Of a DNA stretch of 64,000 bases, positions 34,594 through 42,725 are shown one piece after another (the first letter of the stretch is position 1; every line of letters begins with the position of its first letter). This DNA comes from CAZSHG01 sp964459995 (GTDB lineage: Bacteria; UBP14; UBA6098): the NCBI GenBank assembly GCA_964459995.1, contig CAYWOR010000003.1, forward strand, positions 62,001-126,000, given 5' to 3'. The translations under genes were made by a program, and so were the position numbers. Below the pieces are notes generated by a model. It had not been told where the DNA came from. It saw nothing but the letters and a program-made list of their open reading frames with translations, and made no database searches.

Positions 34594-34620
34594 GTGTTGA
34601 AACAGGAGAGTTATAGAGAT

Positions 34621-35448
34621 TTGCGCAAATTATTCGTAACATCGGTTTTGGGGCGAGGGATTTCTTTTGCGGGGAATTTCCTCTGGCTCACTTTACTATT
34701 GTTTGGCGCCGATTCGGCACATGGAAAATCTGTTTCCGCCACAGGTGCGGGATATTTGGTTTCTGTTCCGATTGGCCGTGATTCGGTCTATACTACAAGC
34801 ATTCGTGCGGTAAACAGCGATTCGATTCACGCGGTCTGTTTTCTGTTCGACATCTCCCCCGACAACCGAACCGAATTTTACGAACCTCTTCCAAAAATAA
34901 ACTGGGTGGAAGTTTTGCGAGATACGCTTTGTGCCGGGCCTTTGTCCGAAACCTCTTTTTTGGAGCTGATGACCAAATTCCCCGCCGATTCGAGCCTTTA
35001 CAATAGGCGTTTTGGCACAACTATTAAGGTGAGTCGTGCATCCGCCGGTATTATGGCGATGAATATCAATCTTAAAGTTTTCATAGAAACCGAAAGCCGA
35101 AGGTTTGTTTCCAACGAAAGTAAAAGGCTTCAGGTCGCTCCCACGCGGGCTTATCTTTCGACGGAATGGGATTCTATCGTCATTTTCAACAACACAAAAG
35201 AGAAAGACACTCTCTCGATTTTCTGGTCGCAGAATCTAAATCGCTCGACGGAGTCTTCTTCGGAGATCGTTCTATTCAGAAAAGTGCTATTGTGGCGGAT
35301 TCCTGCGAAGTCTTTTCTCCTCGACTCGGGCGAGAAAGAGACAATTTATTTTAAAAAACCCTTTGATTACTTCGGCTCAGAAGGATATATTATTATTCTC
35401 GGAAAGAATACGAGTTCTTTCTGCAAATTAGAACCACGAGGTCATTAG
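34621..35448 (+). CDS. exported protein of unknown function, possibly PapD-like
   Basis: About 275 residues. The N-terminus from the TTG at 34621 (RKLFVTSVLGRG, then a hydrophobic core WLTLLLFGADSAHG) is a good signal peptide. The remainder is beta-rich; APTRAYLSTEWDSIVIFNNT and RIPAKSFLLDSGEKETIYF resemble the first domain of fimbrial chaperone-like (PapD-like) proteins, but this is a weak impression. The frame is open from a GTG at 34594; I prefer 34621 because the predicted promoter overlaps the earlier codon and AGGAG lies between, though the spacing to the TTG is long. It starts a run of four exported proteins. Confidence 0.6.
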   Translation: MRKLFVTSVLGRGISFAGNFLWLTLLLFGADSAHGKSVSATGAGYLVSVPIGRDSVYTTSIRAVNSDSIHAVCFLFDISPDNRTEFYEPLPKINWVEVLRDTLCAGPLSETSFLELMTKFPADSSLYNRRFGTTIKVSRASAGIMAMNINLKVFIETESRRFVSNESKRLQVAPTRAYLSTEWDSIVIFNNTKEKDTLSIFWSQNLNRSTESSSEIVLFRKVLLWRIPAKSFLLDSGEKETIYFKKPFDYFGSEGYIIILGKNTSSFCKLEPRGH

Positions 35449-35467
35449 CTATCGAACAGGCTATCTT

Positions 35468-36187
35468 ATGAGGACTTATCTTAAATTAATCTGCATGTTG
35501 CTCGGCATTCCGGGGATTGTCTTCGTCCTTATGGCCTCGACACAGGTATTAGAATCGAGCACCGACCCAAGCCCTTTTTTGGACTTCGTTACCGACACGA
35601 TTGGCGACACTGCAAGCCCCGCGGCTATTTACGCAAAATTCGAACTTTGCCCTATCGGCCTCGATTATGGCGACCCAATCGACACGGCCTGGTATATCGA
35701 AAGCCTTGAATTGGGAGACACGTCAAAATGGCTCAGGATTTGCGGATTCTATAACTCCGGATGCGTAATTTCGAACATCTTGTTGCACGTTGACGACTCG
35801 GAAGTCCCTTGGTTTACTAACGCGACCCCGCCAGTCGAAGTTGCTCGGAACAAATTCCTTCTCTGGGCAGTAGTTATGTTTAGAAGGCATATTCCACTCT
35901 GGGCATCTGGTTTCTGGCCATTAGGAAATAAATCGGTCTGTGTTCTGGATGTCGTCGCTGATGACAATGACTATGTAACTACAAATAGGTTTTTCAATTC
36001 GTTGTTATCTCCGGCATATTCTCATATGACGAGCACGGGAATGAATTTATATCCTGCGGATAGTTTTTGGGTTTCGCTTCTTTTTCAAGCGCCTTCGGAT
36101 TTGCTCGATCTTAGGGATACGATTCCGAGAGACCCTCGGGACAGAATTATCGTGCATATCACAGCTGAGCCTGCGGCCAGCAGATAA
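35468..36187 (+). CDS. exported protein of unknown function (239 residues)
   Basis: A hydrophobic N-terminal segment (LKLICMLLGIPGIVFVLMAS) acts as a signal peptide or anchor. The mature part is beta-rich with YIESLELGDTSKWLRICGFYN, ILLHVDDSEVPWF and YPADSFWVSLLFQAP. Four cysteines in the mature part could form disulfides. I recognise no family. It follows the previous gene by 19 bases and is probably cotranscribed with it. Its Shine-Dalgarno site is weak. Confidence 0.6.
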   Translation: MRTYLKLICMLLGIPGIVFVLMASTQVLESSTDPSPFLDFVTDTIGDTASPAAIYAKFELCPIGLDYGDPIDTAWYIESLELGDTSKWLRICGFYNSGCVISNILLHVDDSEVPWFTNATPPVEVARNKFLLWAVVMFRRHIPLWASGFWPLGNKSVCVLDVVADDNDYVTTNRFFNSLLSPAYSHMTSTGMNLYPADSFWVSLLFQAPSDLLDLRDTIPRDPRDRIIVHITAEPAASR

Positions 36188-36226
36188 GGCGGGAAAAAAT
36201 AAAGTTCTATAATATTAAAAAAAGAC

Positions 36227-36255
36227 TTGACTATCGATTTTCAGGCCATTATCTT
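36227..36255 (+). promoter_or_regulatory. promoter of the secreted-protein pair
   Basis: TTGACT (36227-36232), 17 bases, TATCTT (36250-36255). The leader is about 65 bases and carries a strong AAGGAGG site before the ATG at 36327. Confidence 0.5.
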
Positions 36256-36326
36256 TAGTTTACACTTTGGGGGTTTTGTAGGTTTTTTAAGAAATGAAAG
36301 ATAGTTTTTAAGGAGGTGCGTAAGGA

Positions 36327-37601
36327 ATGAAAAGCAAGAGAGCGATTTGGATATTGCCTGTCGCCGTTATGGCGCTTCTTGCATTCGCTTTTTCGTCTTT
36401 CGCCCAGACTCGCGAAGTCGGGGCTTTGGAAAGAGAAGGGCGTCCTTCGATTGATTCGGGCAGAAGGGATGTAGCCCCTCTGGATTCCCGCGGAGAAACG
36501 CCGGTTATTCCCCCGGCGGCTACAATTATGGAGAGGTCTTTGGATGGTGGCGGGCTTCCGCCTGTCGAACCCGGCCATGTGATGGACACGGAATCCGAAG
36601 ATATATACATTTACGTTACCCTGATGGCTCCTCCGGGTCCGCCGCCGCCTGAATCGGTAATTATTACTCTGGTTAATTGCACACCCGGTGCCGAGCAGAT
36701 CAGGTTCAAAGCTAATGCCGCGCCGTTCGCTTATGGCGCTGACTGGTATAATGTCTATAGAGACACCACTGCGCTATTCTATATGGCTCAGCTGGACTCG
36801 AACAACCTACTTCCCGATAGAACCACAAGCCTTTATTTCAACGACAACTTCAACGACACCCTTTGGGCGTTGTATATGGCAAGCAGTAAGGGCGTTTGCG
36901 ACACAATCGTGAACCTGTTCTACGTTTTCACAAGCGTTGACACCGGCCCGGGTGTTCCCGGCGGAATGGTTGAATCGCCATATCCCAGCTGGTGCCTCGC
37001 CGAATATGACCAAGGGATAAAGAGAAATCCAACAGTTGGCTCAGCGAATATAGTTTCCATACCTTGCTACGACGATGATATAGTTATAGCATCCAACTTT
37101 GCTACTTGGGGAGCTACTGCTGTGCAAGAATGGAATGCCGCCACTCAAACTTGGGGTGTTGTCGGATCGCAATTGGTTCCCGGTGTTTGGGCACCCAATA
37201 ATGCAGTTAGGGTTTCGCACACATATAGGATTACAGGAAACAGCATCCCAACAACTGGCTTGTTCTCAACCTTTGAGCCGGGCATTGTTCCAGAGGAAGA
37301 TACGACTTATATTCTCTATTCAAACTCAACTTTGGGCGACCGCAACATCGTAATGGTGCCATTTAAGGTTTCCTATTTCGATGGAATCAACAACTGTGCA
37401 AGTTTAGAGGCTTCTATTGTCTCTGTCGGCGCTACCAACGTTTACCGTGTGGATCGCTGGAATAATGCCACAATGACATGGAGTATCGTCGGTTCGAAAG
37501 TTGGTCCTATGTGGCTTCCGAATGGCCGTATCCGTCCCGGACTCCCATATAGAGTTTTCGTATCAACACCTGCTCCGGTAATCTGGCCATACGGATCTTA
37601 A
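36327..37601 (+). CDS. secreted protein with a duplicated C-terminal module
   Basis: A 424-residue protein with signal peptide (IWILPVAVMALLAFAFSSFAQ). A proline- and glycine-rich low-complexity region follows (PPGPPPPES). The C-terminal half holds two related modules of roughly 80 residues: NIVSIPCYDDDIVIASNF..WNAATQTWGVVGSQ and NIVMVPFKVSYFDG..WNNATMTWSIVGSK, each with a Trp-rich strand pair. No sorting domain, enzyme motif or anchor is visible. It is cotranscribed with the sorting-domain protein 33 bases downstream, so both probably go to the cell surface or outside. Function unknown. Confidence 0.75.
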   Translation: MKSKRAIWILPVAVMALLAFAFSSFAQTREVGALEREGRPSIDSGRRDVAPLDSRGETPVIPPAATIMERSLDGGGLPPVEPGHVMDTESEDIYIYVTLMAPPGPPPPESVIITLVNCTPGAEQIRFKANAAPFAYGADWYNVYRDTTALFYMAQLDSNNLLPDRTTSLYFNDNFNDTLWALYMASSKGVCDTIVNLFYVFTSVDTGPGVPGGMVESPYPSWCLAEYDQGIKRNPTVGSANIVSIPCYDDDIVIASNFATWGATAVQEWNAATQTWGVVGSQLVPGVWAPNNAVRVSHTYRITGNSIPTTGLFSTFEPGIVPEEDTTYILYSNSTLGDRNIVMVPFKVSYFDGINNCASLEASIVSVGATNVYRVDRWNNATMTWSIVGSKVGPMWLPNGRIRPGLPYRVFVSTPAPVIWPYGS

Positions 37602-37634
37602 TTATAATCGACAAAAGATGATAAGGAGAAGAAT

Positions 37635-38687
37635 ATGAAATTGAAGACATCGATGATATTAACCTTGGCAGTTATCGCCATTGGTGCCGCTTATGCGGGC
37701 GTCGGTGGAACAAGTGACGCTTGCGACGGACTCGCGATATTCTTGGTTTGGAACGATACACTTCACACCACAGAATTAACTGCGCCATCAGGCGTAACAG
37801 TGATGTCTGGTTGTCCCGGAGACCTCTATATGCCGCCTTATGATACAATGCCCCAAATCCATTATCCTGACACTCTTGTTTGGGCAGACACAATAATTGC
37901 TAAGTGGCAAGAATCGGGCGATATGGCTGACGGCACACCCTGTAGCACGACTGTTCCCGGACAAGCCTATTACAATTCGGTATCCGGCACAGACCCGATT
38001 CAGATTCCGCCTGCGTATAATCCCAATTGCTGTAAAGAGGGAATTTATGCAAAAGCCCGTATGTTCGACAATGCCTCTGGCCAGTATTCGCCTTGGGTGG
38101 ACATCAACACAACCGACCAGTTCCTGGTGAATTATGTTCCAGGGTTCGGCCTTGTTCTTCAGCTTTCTCTCGACAACTTTAAAAAGAGAGACCTTAGCGA
38201 CGCGATGGGTTTCGATTGCAATGTCGATACGCTCATTCTCTATGTTTGGGATTGCGACAATGCGGACATCGCGGGAACAGCCGGCGAATTCGGCGTTGTT
38301 TACAAGACCTTCCCGAACGGTGAAGCTTTAGGATTTGGAAACAATACGGTTTATCTTAACAGATACCAAAATTGTGCTGTCGGTGTCGAAGAGAAGCCGC
38401 AGGTTCCTCAGGCATACTCACTCGAACAGAACCAGCCGAATCCTTTCAACTCTGTTACCCAGATTCGCTATGCTCTTCCCGAGGACGCGACCGTTAAGAT
38501 CGAGATTACGAACATTCTCGGCAACAAGGTTAGAACGCTTGTCGATGGCAGGGAAACCGCCGGTTACAAGCGCGTCGTTTGGAACGGCCTCGACGATGCG
38601 GGCAAAGAAGTTCCCAGCGGAGTTTATTTCTACACAATTCGCGCTAATGATTTCACCGCAAGAAATCGCGCGATCCTGATGAAGTAG
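37635..38687 (+). CDS. secreted protein with T9SS/FlgD-like C-terminal sorting domain
   Basis: A 350-residue protein with signal peptide (LKTSMILTLAVIAIGAAYA). The C-terminal 90 residues are a classic type A sorting/FlgD Ig-like domain: YSLEQNQPNPFNSVTQIRY, then VKIEITNILGNKVRTLVDG, VVWNGLDDAGKEVPSGVYFY and a basic RNRAILMK end. This domain targets proteins to the type IX system in Bacteroidetes and relatives; in candidate phyla of the FCB group it is very common. The N-terminal part, with several cysteines (SDACDGL, PNCCKEG, FDCNVDT), is not assigned. AAGGAG lies before the ATG and a strong terminator follows. Confidence 0.85.
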   Translation: MKLKTSMILTLAVIAIGAAYAGVGGTSDACDGLAIFLVWNDTLHTTELTAPSGVTVMSGCPGDLYMPPYDTMPQIHYPDTLVWADTIIAKWQESGDMADGTPCSTTVPGQAYYNSVSGTDPIQIPPAYNPNCCKEGIYAKARMFDNASGQYSPWVDINTTDQFLVNYVPGFGLVLQLSLDNFKKRDLSDAMGFDCNVDTLILYVWDCDNADIAGTAGEFGVVYKTFPNGEALGFGNNTVYLNRYQNCAVGVEEKPQVPQAYSLEQNQPNPFNSVTQIRYALPEDATVKIEITNILGNKVRTLVDGRETAGYKRVVWNGLDDAGKEVPSGVYFYTIRANDFTARNRAILMK

Positions 38688-38704
38688 TTCTCATTCTACG
38701 CACC

Positions 38705-38750
38705 AAGAGAAAGCCCTCCCGACGGACTGTCGAGGGGGCTTTTTCTCTTT
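38705..38750. terminator. bidirectional terminator between convergent genes
   Basis: A long stem (AAAGCCC.TC.CGAC with GTCG.GAGGGGGCTTT) capped by GGACT and flanked by A-rich and T-rich sides. It serves the sorting-domain gene on the plus strand and rsmB on the minus strand. Confidence 0.85.
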
Positions 38751-38763
38751 TTGCTTAAGGGAA

Positions 38764-40083
38764 TTATTTCGGGGCGCGTATCGTGAAAACGACCATTCCG
38801 TCGAGATTGTGGATATGCGGCCAAGTCCTGAGGACTTCTTTCTGAATAAACGAGGTGGGTTGAAAATCTTTCGGCAGTTCGATTCTTGCGCCGGGCGGAA
38901 TATCGCGAAGATGGTCTTCGCCCTCTTCCGGTTCCGTCGAGCATGCGCAATAGACCAATTTTCCCTTTGGCTTAAGTAGTCGAAATCCTGCAGATATCAA
39001 TTCCGATTGTGTTTTAGCAAGTTTGATAACATCGGATTGGGTGCGCCGGTATCGGATTTCGGGATGGCGTCGGATAACTCCCAGCGAAGTGCATGGCGCA
39101 TCGATGAGAACCGCGTCGAAACCCTGTGAATCCTCGAATTTACGGGCATCGGCTGTGTGAAGTTTCACAAATTCGGATAGCCCAAGCCGTGTGAGATTCT
39201 CCTTCACCATTTTCATGCGATCCTCTGAAACATCGACCCCATGAATATCGATATCGCCACCGTAGCGCTCGGCAAGCTGGCTTAGTTTGCCACCGGGAGC
39301 GCATCCGATTTCGAGAATACGGTCGCCGGGTAGCGGATCGAGTAGATCTACCGGCACGCTGAAAGCCGGATCTTGCGGAGTAAAAAGGCCTTCGGTAAAA
39401 CCCGGAAGTTGTGTTGGATGTCCCGCGGCTTCGATTTTTAGATAGTCGGGGAAATGGGGAATCTGGCGGGCATCGACACCCTGTCCAAGCAAAAATTCCA
39501 TAGCTTTGCGTGGTGTAGTTTTGCGGATGTTGATGCGATATGTTATCGGCGCTTCGACATTGTTCGCGGCGGCCAGCGCCATCGCGAATTCTATCCCCTC
39601 ACGATCCGCCCATTTCTTGATCAGCCACTCAGGATGTGAAAACCTCGTCGCTATATTTGCGATTTTGCCTTCTGGTAGGGGGATTTCGTGTTCTCCGATT
39701 CCATCGAGTTTGCGCAGAACCGCGTTGATAAGGCCGGAGGCTCTATCGTTGCCGGTTTGTTTGGCCAAATCGACCGATGTAGAAACGGCCGCGAAGGTGG
39801 GAACTTTATCGAGAAAGATTATCTGCACCGCGCCGATTCTGAGGATGTCCCGCACGGCTGAGTCGAGATGTTTGCCTTCGAGATGTCCCGCCATAGCAGA
39901 ATCGATTAGTTCCCTGTTTCGGAGGATTGTCATTGTAATCATCCATGCCAGTGCGAGGTCTTGTCTTTCGAGGTTGTGTTTATTGCATGTCTGCGATAAT
40001 GCGGCTGAGCTGTCCTCTCCGCGCCATATTGCCCTCAAAGCCTCCAGTGAAGCCAGTCTCGGTTTTATGCCTTCCGTTTTCAT
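38764..40083 (-). CDS. rsmB: 16S rRNA (cytosine-967-C5) methyltransferase
   Basis: A 439-residue RsmB (Sun/Fmu). The N-terminal NusB-like RNA-binding domain is seen in LASLEALRAIW and TSVDLAKQTGNDRASGLINAVLR. The C-terminal SAM domain shows ILEIGCAPGGKLSQLAE, GVDVSEDR, and the catalytic motif DAPCTSLGVIRRHPEIR, with YCACSTEPEE bearing the second cysteine. The ATG at 40081-40083 is chosen because it overlaps the stop of the radical SAM gene (ATGA); the frame is open 13 codons further. The two genes form an operon. Confidence 0.93.
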   Translation of the reverse strand: MKTEGIKPRLASLEALRAIWRGEDSSAALSQTCNKHNLERQDLALAWMITMTILRNRELIDSAMAGHLEGKHLDSAVRDILRIGAVQIIFLDKVPTFAAVSTSVDLAKQTGNDRASGLINAVLRKLDGIGEHEIPLPEGKIANIATRFSHPEWLIKKWADREGIEFAMALAAANNVEAPITYRINIRKTTPRKAMEFLLGQGVDARQIPHFPDYLKIEAAGHPTQLPGFTEGLFTPQDPAFSVPVDLLDPLPGDRILEIGCAPGGKLSQLAERYGGDIDIHGVDVSEDRMKMVKENLTRLGLSEFVKLHTADARKFEDSQGFDAVLIDAPCTSLGVIRRHPEIRYRRTQSDVIKLAKTQSELISAGFRLLKPKGKLVYCACSTEPEEGEDHLRDIPPGARIELPKDFQPTSFIQKEVLRTWPHIHNLDGMVVFTIRAPK

Positions 40084-42665
40084 TTTACCTCGGTTGATAT
40101 ATTTTCTCCCCAAGTGCCCCATCGTGTTCCGAATGGATCGAAGAATTCCTCGCCGCTTTGGATTAGCAATTCTTCCCGAAGATAGGGCAACCCGAGAACT
40201 TCGACTTCCGGAATGCCGACGGCGAGAAGATATTCAGATGGTCTTCCCGAGCCGTTTGGGTCGCACTGAAGCATAATGCGAAGATGCCACCGGTCGCCAT
40301 AATTTTTTATTTCGTAGAACTTCAGGTAACTTTTTAACTCGACAGTCTTTTTAAAACGAGCAAAGGGAATCGAATCGCGCGAAACAAGCTCTTCAAAGGC
40401 ATTTGGTAAGTTCGGTGCGATTTCTTTTAGAATATCGACCGAGAAAAGCGCGCTATCCATCGAGGAAAAGATGCTCGACGAGCGTTTTAGCATTGGTTTG
40501 AAATCCATCAAGTTTATGCCGTGAGGCAATTCTTGGCCAAAGGCTTCGATTTCGGAAGATGTTATTTGCGTCTCGAACTCGATGTCCAAATATTCGGCTT
40601 TGCTCACATAACCTACCGGCAGTGGCGGCCCGAAAGAGACCTTCTGGTGACGATGGTGTCCTTCGGAATATGCGACATTTAGGCCGCTTCGGCGAATCGC
40701 CCTCGCAATAGCTCTTGTTATGTCGAGATGTCCGAGCCATCGCAGATGGTTTTCTCTGGACAATCTTAAGCGAATTTTATTATTCGCCAAAACACCCGGT
40801 TTAGAAATTTTTTTCGTCCTTCTGCCGTAATTTCCGCGTTGGGATTGAGGAGGTTGTTTTTGGACTTCGTTTGCAGTATAGCCGCAGACACCGCAATTGT
40901 CACAACCGCCCCTCTCATAACAGCTCGGTGAGGGCTTTTCATCGAGTGCTTTTTTTCTCTCTGCGAGCAGGACTTCTCTCGAAATAGGTTTACTGACTAT
41001 TTCCCATGGGGAAACAAATTGCGGATCATGCTCTCGAGCGAAATTTTCCAAAGGAATGCCGTGCTCGGAGAATGTGTGTTCCCATATCTTTGGTTCGAAA
41101 CTTTCTTTCCACGCGTCGAAACCGCCGCCGCTTCGCCAAATGTCGATAAGTGCATCACCCAAACGCCTATCCCCGCGCGAAAGAGCGACCTCGATTCGGG
41201 CGAGTCGCGGGTCGCGAGCGTGGAGTTTGATGCCTTTCGGCATTTCCGCGCGTAGAATGCGGTATTTCGCGTCTATTTCCTCCGCGGAGGCCTGCCTTTC
41301 CCATGCGAAAGGTGTGTGTCCCTTTGGCACAAATGGCGAAATTGAGACGTTTAGATTGCCGCGTCGGCGTTTAGCAATTGCCCACACTTTTTCGCAAAGC
41401 TTGGCGATGCCGCGGATATCGTCGTCGGTTTCGGTGGGTAAGCCGACCATAAAATAGAGCTTTGTTGTGCGCCATCCAGCGGAGTAAACCCTTTCTATTG
41501 TTTGAAGAAGGGCTTCCTCGTCATAGGTTTTGTTGATGACGGCGCGAAGCCGCTCTGTTCCGGCTTCCGGAGCAAATGTCATCGATGTTTTTCGCGTTTT
41601 TGCGAGGACTGAAATCGCTGGCGCGTCGAGACCTTCCGGTCTGAGCGATGGCAAAGATATGCTGATAGTGTTTTTTTCAGCAAGATCGCCGGATTTTGCG
41701 AGTAAATTTGCGAGTGCCGAATAATCGGTTGAAGAAAGTGATAGAAACCCGATTTCTTCCCAGCCGCCGCTTTGGGCGAGGGTTTGTGCTTCGTCGAAAA
41801 CAGTTGCGCAGTCACGCTCTCGAACAGGGCGATAAATCCATCCGGCGGGACAGAATCGGCACCCTTGGCCGCACCCACGCATTATTTCTATCGAAAGCCG
41901 GTCATGAACCGATTCGACCCATGGAATTATCGGCTGTGTGAGATAATTTCGGTCTGGCAAACGCTCTAACTGAATGGATTTGACGGTTTTAGGCATGTCG
42001 GTTTCTGTGATAAAACCATCTTGGAAACCATCGCAAAAAGTTGGCGTATAAAATCGAGGAACATATACACCTCCTAAATTCGCCAACTCGCGAAGAAGCT
42101 CCTCACGCGACAATTTGCTGTCAAGAATGTTTTCGAGAAGAGTCGGCAAAGATTCTTCGCCGTCGCCGATTACGAAAAGATCGAAAAATTCTGCAACAGG
42201 CTCCGGGTTAAAAACCGACGGCCCTCCTGCGATTATAATCGGGTGCTCCTCTCCTCTGTCGCGCCATTTGAGCGGAATTCCGGCTAAATCGAACATTTCG
42301 AGGACATTAGTGTAAGAAAGCTCGTATTCGAGGGAAAAACCTACGACATCGAAATTGGCAAGCGGTGTTCCGCTTTCGATGCTCAAAAGAGGGATTTCAT
42401 TTTCACGAAGAAGCTCCGCCATATCGCGCCATGGGCAGAAAACTCTTTCACAGATGAGCCTTTCGTGGGCATTTACGATTTGATAGAGGATTTCGCCGCC
42501 GTGGTGGCTGGTGCCGATTTCATAAACCTCGGGAAAAGCGAGGGCAAACCGTAGCATGCCTTCGCGGTATTCTTTTCGGATTTCTCCGATCTCGCCGCCG
42601 ATATAGCGCGAGGGTTTATCGACAAAGGGTAGTAGTTTTTCGAGACGTTCAATGTGTTTTTTCAT
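40080..42665 (-). CDS. B12-binding-type radical SAM protein with fused DUF2344 domain
   Basis: An 861-residue protein of the TIGR03960/TIGR03936 pair, here fused. The N-terminal B12-binding-like region (residues 1-200) includes FPEVYEIGTSHHGGEILY and IIIAGGPSVFNPEP. The radical SAM cluster is RGCGQGCRFCPAG (C-x3-C-x2-C, about 264-271), a second Cys cluster is GCDNCGVCG (about 587), and residues about 630-860 form the DUF2344 domain (RLRLSRENHLRWLGHLD). The family occurs near rplU/rpmA and RNase E/G genes in many genomes and its reaction is unknown; an RNA or ribosomal target is plausible. Here rplU lies 4 kb away and rsmB is coupled downstream. The ATG follows a hairpin and U-run with no Shine-Dalgarno site. 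Confidence 0.9.
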   Translation of the reverse strand: MKKHIERLEKLLPFVDKPSRYIGGEIGEIRKEYREGMLRFALAFPEVYEIGTSHHGGEILYQIVNAHERLICERVFCPWRDMAELLRENEIPLLSIESGTPLANFDVVGFSLEYELSYTNVLEMFDLAGIPLKWRDRGEEHPIIIAGGPSVFNPEPVAEFFDLFVIGDGEESLPTLLENILDSKLSREELLRELANLGGVYVPRFYTPTFCDGFQDGFITETDMPKTVKSIQLERLPDRNYLTQPIIPWVESVHDRLSIEIMRGCGQGCRFCPAGWIYRPVRERDCATVFDEAQTLAQSGGWEEIGFLSLSSTDYSALANLLAKSGDLAEKNTISISLPSLRPEGLDAPAISVLAKTRKTSMTFAPEAGTERLRAVINKTYDEEALLQTIERVYSAGWRTTKLYFMVGLPTETDDDIRGIAKLCEKVWAIAKRRRGNLNVSISPFVPKGHTPFAWERQASAEEIDAKYRILRAEMPKGIKLHARDPRLARIEVALSRGDRRLGDALIDIWRSGGGFDAWKESFEPKIWEHTFSEHGIPLENFAREHDPQFVSPWEIVSKPISREVLLAERKKALDEKPSPSCYERGGCDNCGVCGYTANEVQKQPPQSQRGNYGRRTKKISKPGVLANNKIRLRLSRENHLRWLGHLDITRAIARAIRRSGLNVAYSEGHHRHQKVSFGPPLPVGYVSKAEYLDIEFETQITSSEIEAFGQELPHGINLMDFKPMLKRSSSIFSSMDSALFSVDILKEIAPNLPNAFEELVSRDSIPFARFKKTVELKSYLKFYEIKNYGDRWHLRIMLQCDPNGSGRPSEYLLAVGIPEVEVLGLPYLREELLIQSGEEFFDPFGTRWGTWGENISTEVK

Positions 42666-42669
42666 AGCG

Positions 42670-42696
42670 AAAAAAATCGCTCGGTTTTGCCGAACG
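42670..42696 (-). terminator. hairpin and U-run between nfeD and the radical SAM start codon
   Basis: On the minus strand a 7-bp stem (CGTTCGG with CCGAGCG, one G-U pair, loop CAAAA) is followed by A and seven T, then CGCT and the ATG of the radical SAM gene. It can end nfeD transcription or attenuate the next gene. Confidence 0.65.
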
Positions 42697-42725
42697 ATAA
42701 TATCTGGGAGGCTATCGCCTGCAGG

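Noticed and set aside
27881..38687. Sigma-54 (-24/-12) promoters controlled by the rpoN product
   Set aside because: I looked for TGGCAC-N5-TTGC-like pairs upstream of genes here and found none convincing; the promoters seen are sigma-70 type.
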